Positions 63,101 to 64,000 of a DNA stretch of 64,000 nt are shown in pieces. Source of the stretch: an uncultured bacterium (GTDB lineage: Bacteria > Bacillota > Clostridia > UBA1381). The notes under the pieces are model-generated. The model did not search any database. It saw only the letters and a program-made list of their open reading frames with translations, and had not been told where the DNA came from. The DNA is taken from NCBI GenBank assembly GCA_905215805.1, contig CAJMRL010000011.1, forward strand, positions 1-64,000. The letters are read 5' to 3'. Every line of letters begins with the position of its first letter. Within the stretch, counting starts at the first letter, position 1. The position numbers and the translations under genes are program-made.

Positions 63101-63425
63101 CATTCTTGCTTGCCGCTAAAATATCAATTTTATTATAACCTGAATTGTTTAAGTCGACCTCAGGCAAAGTAAGAACTGCAAGATTATTATTGTCTGTCCT
63201 TAGATTATCCGGTCTGAGTACTCCGCCGTTAACAGTATCTGTTATAATACTTCCGCCTCCGCTTGTGGTTATAGACTCATTTCCGAAATTAAGCACAACA
63301 GCTCCGGAAGTATCGGTAACTGTTCCGTATTCCTCGCCCTGAGCTAATGCCTGCGGCATAACGCCGACGCACGAAAATGTCATTGCTGATGCCAAAAGCG
63401 CAGATATCGTTTTTTTAGCTCTCAT
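57186..63425 (-). CDS. Giant secreted GH3 glycosidase with C-terminal rhodanese domain
   Basis: A 2079-residue exported enzyme. A signal peptide (1-29, ending ALAQG) is followed by a carbohydrate-binding-like module (30-185). The GH3 N-terminal barrel (about 205-490) carries the nucleophile Asp441 in GYVTTDCGAG and the region RDPRWGRNEETMGEDPYL. The GH3 C-terminal domain (about 545-900) is interrupted by a CBM-like insert. A Fn3-like domain (about 950-1030), a Big/FIVAR-like region (about 1060-1220), more beta modules, and a Thr/Pro linker (about 1733-1768) follow. At the end a rhodanese domain (about 1990-2079) has FFCSSGTRSETA with Cys2048. GH3 sequence features suggest a beta-xylosidase or glucosidase type; the exact substrate is unsure. 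AAGGAGG precedes the ATG. No SLH or sortase anchor is seen. Confidence 0.9.
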   Translation of the reverse strand: MRAKKTISALLASAMTFSCVGVMPQALAQGEEYGTVTDTSGAVVLNFGNESITTSGGGSIITDTVNGGVLRPDNLRTDNNNLAVLTLPEVDLNNSGYNKIDILAASKNDASVVVKAGDTEIASFANVNSGAWDSYQVNTADLTTTEASGNITLNITGSSSKTYCGNYVYVRLYNSSVPQETNPPASTPTTGEEPEEGLLPYQDESLSFEERAADLVSRMTLEEKVSQIGYKAAAIERLGVSAYDYWKEALHGVARQGQATSFPSPLSMSNTWNRALIYQIADITSTEARAKNNRYNLSYWSPTVNMARDPRWGRNEETMGEDPYLTGQLGAEFVKGMQGDDEKYLKTISTLKHFAANNNETNRRGGSSVMNEYNFRNYYAKVFENIVEQIMPASFMSSYNAITLYRNGELLYNYVPSAANSYLLTDLLRRNWGFDGYVTTDCGAGEDLIKNSAYKKGMLGRDDVPSEQAVAQAYLAGLNLECSLSGGNASTTYGVDAVKNGYLSEDKLDTAVYELFLQRFKTGEFDDDSEYRDINKNVIESDEHVAVAEEAAEESWVLLKNDDILPLTEDDKNIAVVGARASEVILGDYSGTPTKTVNPVDGITEEIQKKYPDSKVSYLGGVSNTTPLFNIKSISLVDESGKKTNLDLSKAQIEGASYEDGIIKDVTKNASIVIPDVDFSKAKNISMEIATGSQAGGKISVHYGKGGPIGASIESSATDSTDTYAECVGAYTGADGGYGGTADMELTIEANTPTFSVDKYKSDLDNADVIIAYASTMWGSGGDASESHDRADIDLPDTQSHVQAIADAYPEKTVVVMQAVGQINVEPFMDKCKAILWTSYNGQTQGTAIGKVLSGEVNPSGRLTTIWYKNADVEKMELANRSKQTIDGIEGYYTDYNIQADGTNPGHTYQYYQNTPVYPFGYGLSYTSFEYSNITADKSEADANGNIKFTADVKNTGNTKGKEVVQLYISHPQTDGMIPAKQLKEFEKIDLEPQETKTVEFNINVKDLSLFSEEEQKNYVPVGEYTAYIGKNASDSGLSKTFAVSGALESKLDNVRALPDGVVLKGLICEDGTGLEAVNKINSGVSAIMSDDVWVDLKNAEVKYESSDTAVASVDGEGVVVSGNKEGVAQITVTVTVDGVTESDSYPVVNQLSIKPSDADIENALTELKAAYDKLPQGAYSEANLAEINKVYNEAVENIKAVSTKTDLEKILAAAINSLNSVTMDNLNDVYSIVSENPNYIEKGVIDYREGGIPPYSGAVGTVTNVNPYSGIQLKAYDEDGDEIDSSKIVWQVRKFDDSIRKVADIDSQTGELTVYGNGIIQIIAANIEDMSCGKLMVQVNMQIEGEYADEANGADLTDAQSGSSGGHDAGSTGNVWMEYKSVKLSNLEDIIVRYAGKNAGVINVSLDKSIAPDKLVASAQLNATGGWSTWSNATLSVNSEVIDNAQLSGLLDEYGCATVYIQTNGTNLDYFRLNYMENNDEIPYIIEKTLNKTNGRIKATLKYRGSTLAVPVQLMAEVLNSDGTVKNTVYTEVCGSGEYEIATGASEGENVRLTVCDENKNSLSESVEKLYREPVDSKIVVYSLDSTDYDYSVLSGGTDEVPYTDTVNGLSGYGSWSIKENSASYTYTDVNEKTYDYKFTKTWNAGQGSETKRSLYFTPESACKVTVLFNGNVGRDMYISQNGERLATGIGSGQDVAFSAEITDTSSPVYIYGGNSGKNLYAIIVEYYGAQEEDPVQTTPPAETTPPEETEPPIETTPPVETASPVSGTISYNDGKAVITADTDMSAKLIHASYDAGAFTGVSISDIKLIKDTPVEVEVNGVQNGDKLMVWNSLEDMTPVTEALTVSVEESNVQISAAEGQDIAVQYTNWGEGEVLLTRNDVTGETKVWSILPGNLRIELSTDMFYESDIDYQYGDKLTINKLQEYKDRLYAGCDDGLVIVFTDCVKCYRLKKVCDFDIKEMEIADGIMYVSDGQNEEEIDMRDIGADSIEADEARVLANNGGVLVDVRSAEEFAQGSAEGAVNIPVDELENGLSEYDKDTVLIFFCSSGTRSETAMEIAKEMGFTNIYNLGSVDKLL

Positions 63426-63453
63426 TATAAAACCTCCTTATTTTATTATTCCT

Positions 63454-63478
63454 CAGGAATACGCGCTGCATATTCCTG
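63454..63478 (-). promoter_or_regulatory. Leader hairpin of the GH3 gene
   Basis: An 8-bp perfect inverted repeat (caggaata at 63454-63461 and tattcctg at 63471-63478) lies in the predicted 5' leader, 29 bases before the start. It could stabilise the mRNA, attenuate, or be an operator. Confidence 0.5.
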
Positions 63479-63498
63479 AAAATAAGATTAATATTTTC

Positions 63499-63531
63499 CG
63501 AGTATATTTCTGTCCGCTTAAAATATACTCG
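63499..63531. promoter_or_regulatory. Inverted repeat between divergent promoters and the GH3 gene
   Basis: Perfect 11-bp arms CGAGTATATTT (63499-63509) and AAATATACTCG (63521-63531), spaced by 11 bases, are extended by T/A runs on the outside. It lies just downstream of the GH3 promoter, as expected for an operator or an RNA hairpin. Confidence 0.55.
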
Positions 63532-63549
63532 AAAAATTTTATTTTATAC

Positions 63550-63587
63550 TTGTATTTTATCATATTTAGGTGTATAATAACAGTCAA
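63550..63587. promoter_or_regulatory. Overlapping divergent promoters for GH3 and the AraC regulator
   Basis: Minus strand: TTGACT (63582-63587), 17 bases, TATGAT (63559-63564), reading toward GH3. Plus strand: TTGTAT (63550-63555), 17 bases, TATAAT (63573-63578), reading toward the regulator. The two overlap completely, so the two genes should compete or be co-regulated. Confidence 0.7.
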
Positions 63588-63638
63588 AGAAATAATAAAA
63601 TCAATCAAAAATTGCTATATTGGGAGGTTTAATTTTAT

Positions 63639-64000
63639 ATGGTACCCTTTTATGAATTTCAATCGTCCGATATTACTGTTATACATAATCAGCGAGAACT
63701 TAAATACCGTACTCATATACATGAACATATTGAAATTATCTATGTGTTCGATAAAGGACAGCATATAAATATTGACGGCATAAATTATGAAATAAATGCT
63801 GGAGAAGCCGCAGTTATTTTTCCAAATCTTGTTCATACCTATTACCGCAATGAATACCGTACTACTGACCAGGTGTTTGTTATATGCCAGCTCTCTTTAT
63901 TTAAAGGTCTCTTCCCTGACCTTTCAAATTTCAGACCCGAAACGCCGATCATTCATAACCTTGATTACGCAGCAAAACTTGCGTTTAAGGAAATTCTTAC
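63639..64000 (+). CDS. AraC-family transcriptional regulator, truncated at window end
   Basis: The first 120 residues of a regulator, cut off by the end of the window, with no stop in frame. The ATG (63639) follows GGGAGG at 63622-63627. The visible part is a cupin-type sugar-sensing domain (HIHEHIEIIYVFDKGQ, then INAGEAAVIFPNLVHTYY). The C-terminal AraC helix-turn-helix lies beyond the window. It is divergent from the GH3 gene and shares its promoter region, so it probably controls that gene in response to a sugar. Confidence 0.8.
   Translation, partial: MVPFYEFQSSDITVIHNQRELKYRTHIHEHIEIIYVFDKGQHINIDGINYEINAGEAAVIFPNLVHTYYRNEYRTTDQVFVICQLSLFKGLFPDLSNFRPETPIIHNLDYAAKLAFKEIL

Overview
The window looks like a chromosomal segment of an AT-rich, low-GC Gram-positive anaerobe of the class Clostridia. 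Supporting signs are strong AGGAGG-type ribosome sites, TTG and GTG starts, a ferredoxin-dependent 2-oxoacid oxidoreductase, a flavodiiron-type flavoprotein with a flavin-reductase/rubredoxin partner, a SpoIVFB-like protease, an S-layer-homology protein and large secreted glycosidases. A plant-polysaccharide-degrading gut lineage is plausible, but the species cannot be settled from the sequence. I see no insertion sequence, prophage, tRNA, rRNA or CRISPR array.

Layout. 1-2.3 kb: a truncated coiled-coil gene carrying a 42-bp minisatellite, and a secreted MORN/RCC1-repeat protein. 2.4-12.2 kb: a small membrane-anchored protein facing a tightly overlapped chain ftsK-ygiQ-folD-GH78 rhamnosidase-sirtuin. 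12.3-20.4 kb: SpoIVFB-like protease, galK, thrC, a small P-loop protein, pgi, cysK and metY. 20.5-23.2 kb: pfkA with a C-GCAxxG-C-C protein and a rubredoxin-fused flavin reductase, plus a DUF378 protein. 23.2-30.6 kb: one phosphate operon, pstSCAB-phoU-corA-ppk1, whose PstS appears circularly permuted. 30.7-34.4 kb: a 2-oxoacid:ferredoxin oxidoreductase operon headed by a ParA/MinD-type ATPase. 34.4-37.9 kb: nadK-argR-recN-rseC. 38-42.1 kb: an SLH-domain exported protein and a flavodiiron-like protein that has lost most of its metal ligands. 42.1-46 kb: the macromolecular-synthesis cluster dnaG-rpoD-prmA. 46.2-50.4 kb: a stand-alone ilvB and two uncharacterised membrane or exported proteins.

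50.6-57.2 kb reads rightward. A strong promoter drives a roughly 610-nt structured, GC-richer non-coding RNA, followed by a four-helix membrane protein with a DxxxD motif, then dxs and tlyA. This is the known context of the OLE RNA and its partner OapA, and it is the most notable system here. The operon continues with ispE and two paralogous membrane-anchored coiled-coil proteins of unknown function. 57.2-64 kb: a 2079-residue secreted GH3 glycosidase that ends, unusually, in a rhodanese domain with an intact cysteine loop, divergently transcribed from a truncated AraC-type regulator through overlapping promoters.

How the parts fit: phosphate uptake is grouped with polyphosphate storage and a CorA-type divalent-cation channel under a Pho-box-like promoter. 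Sugar processing (GH78, GH3, GalK, Pgi, PfkA) suits a saccharolytic anaerobe. The OLE/OapA unit sits at the head of the isoprenoid genes dxs and ispE. Identifications come from reading motifs and gene context; no database search was run.
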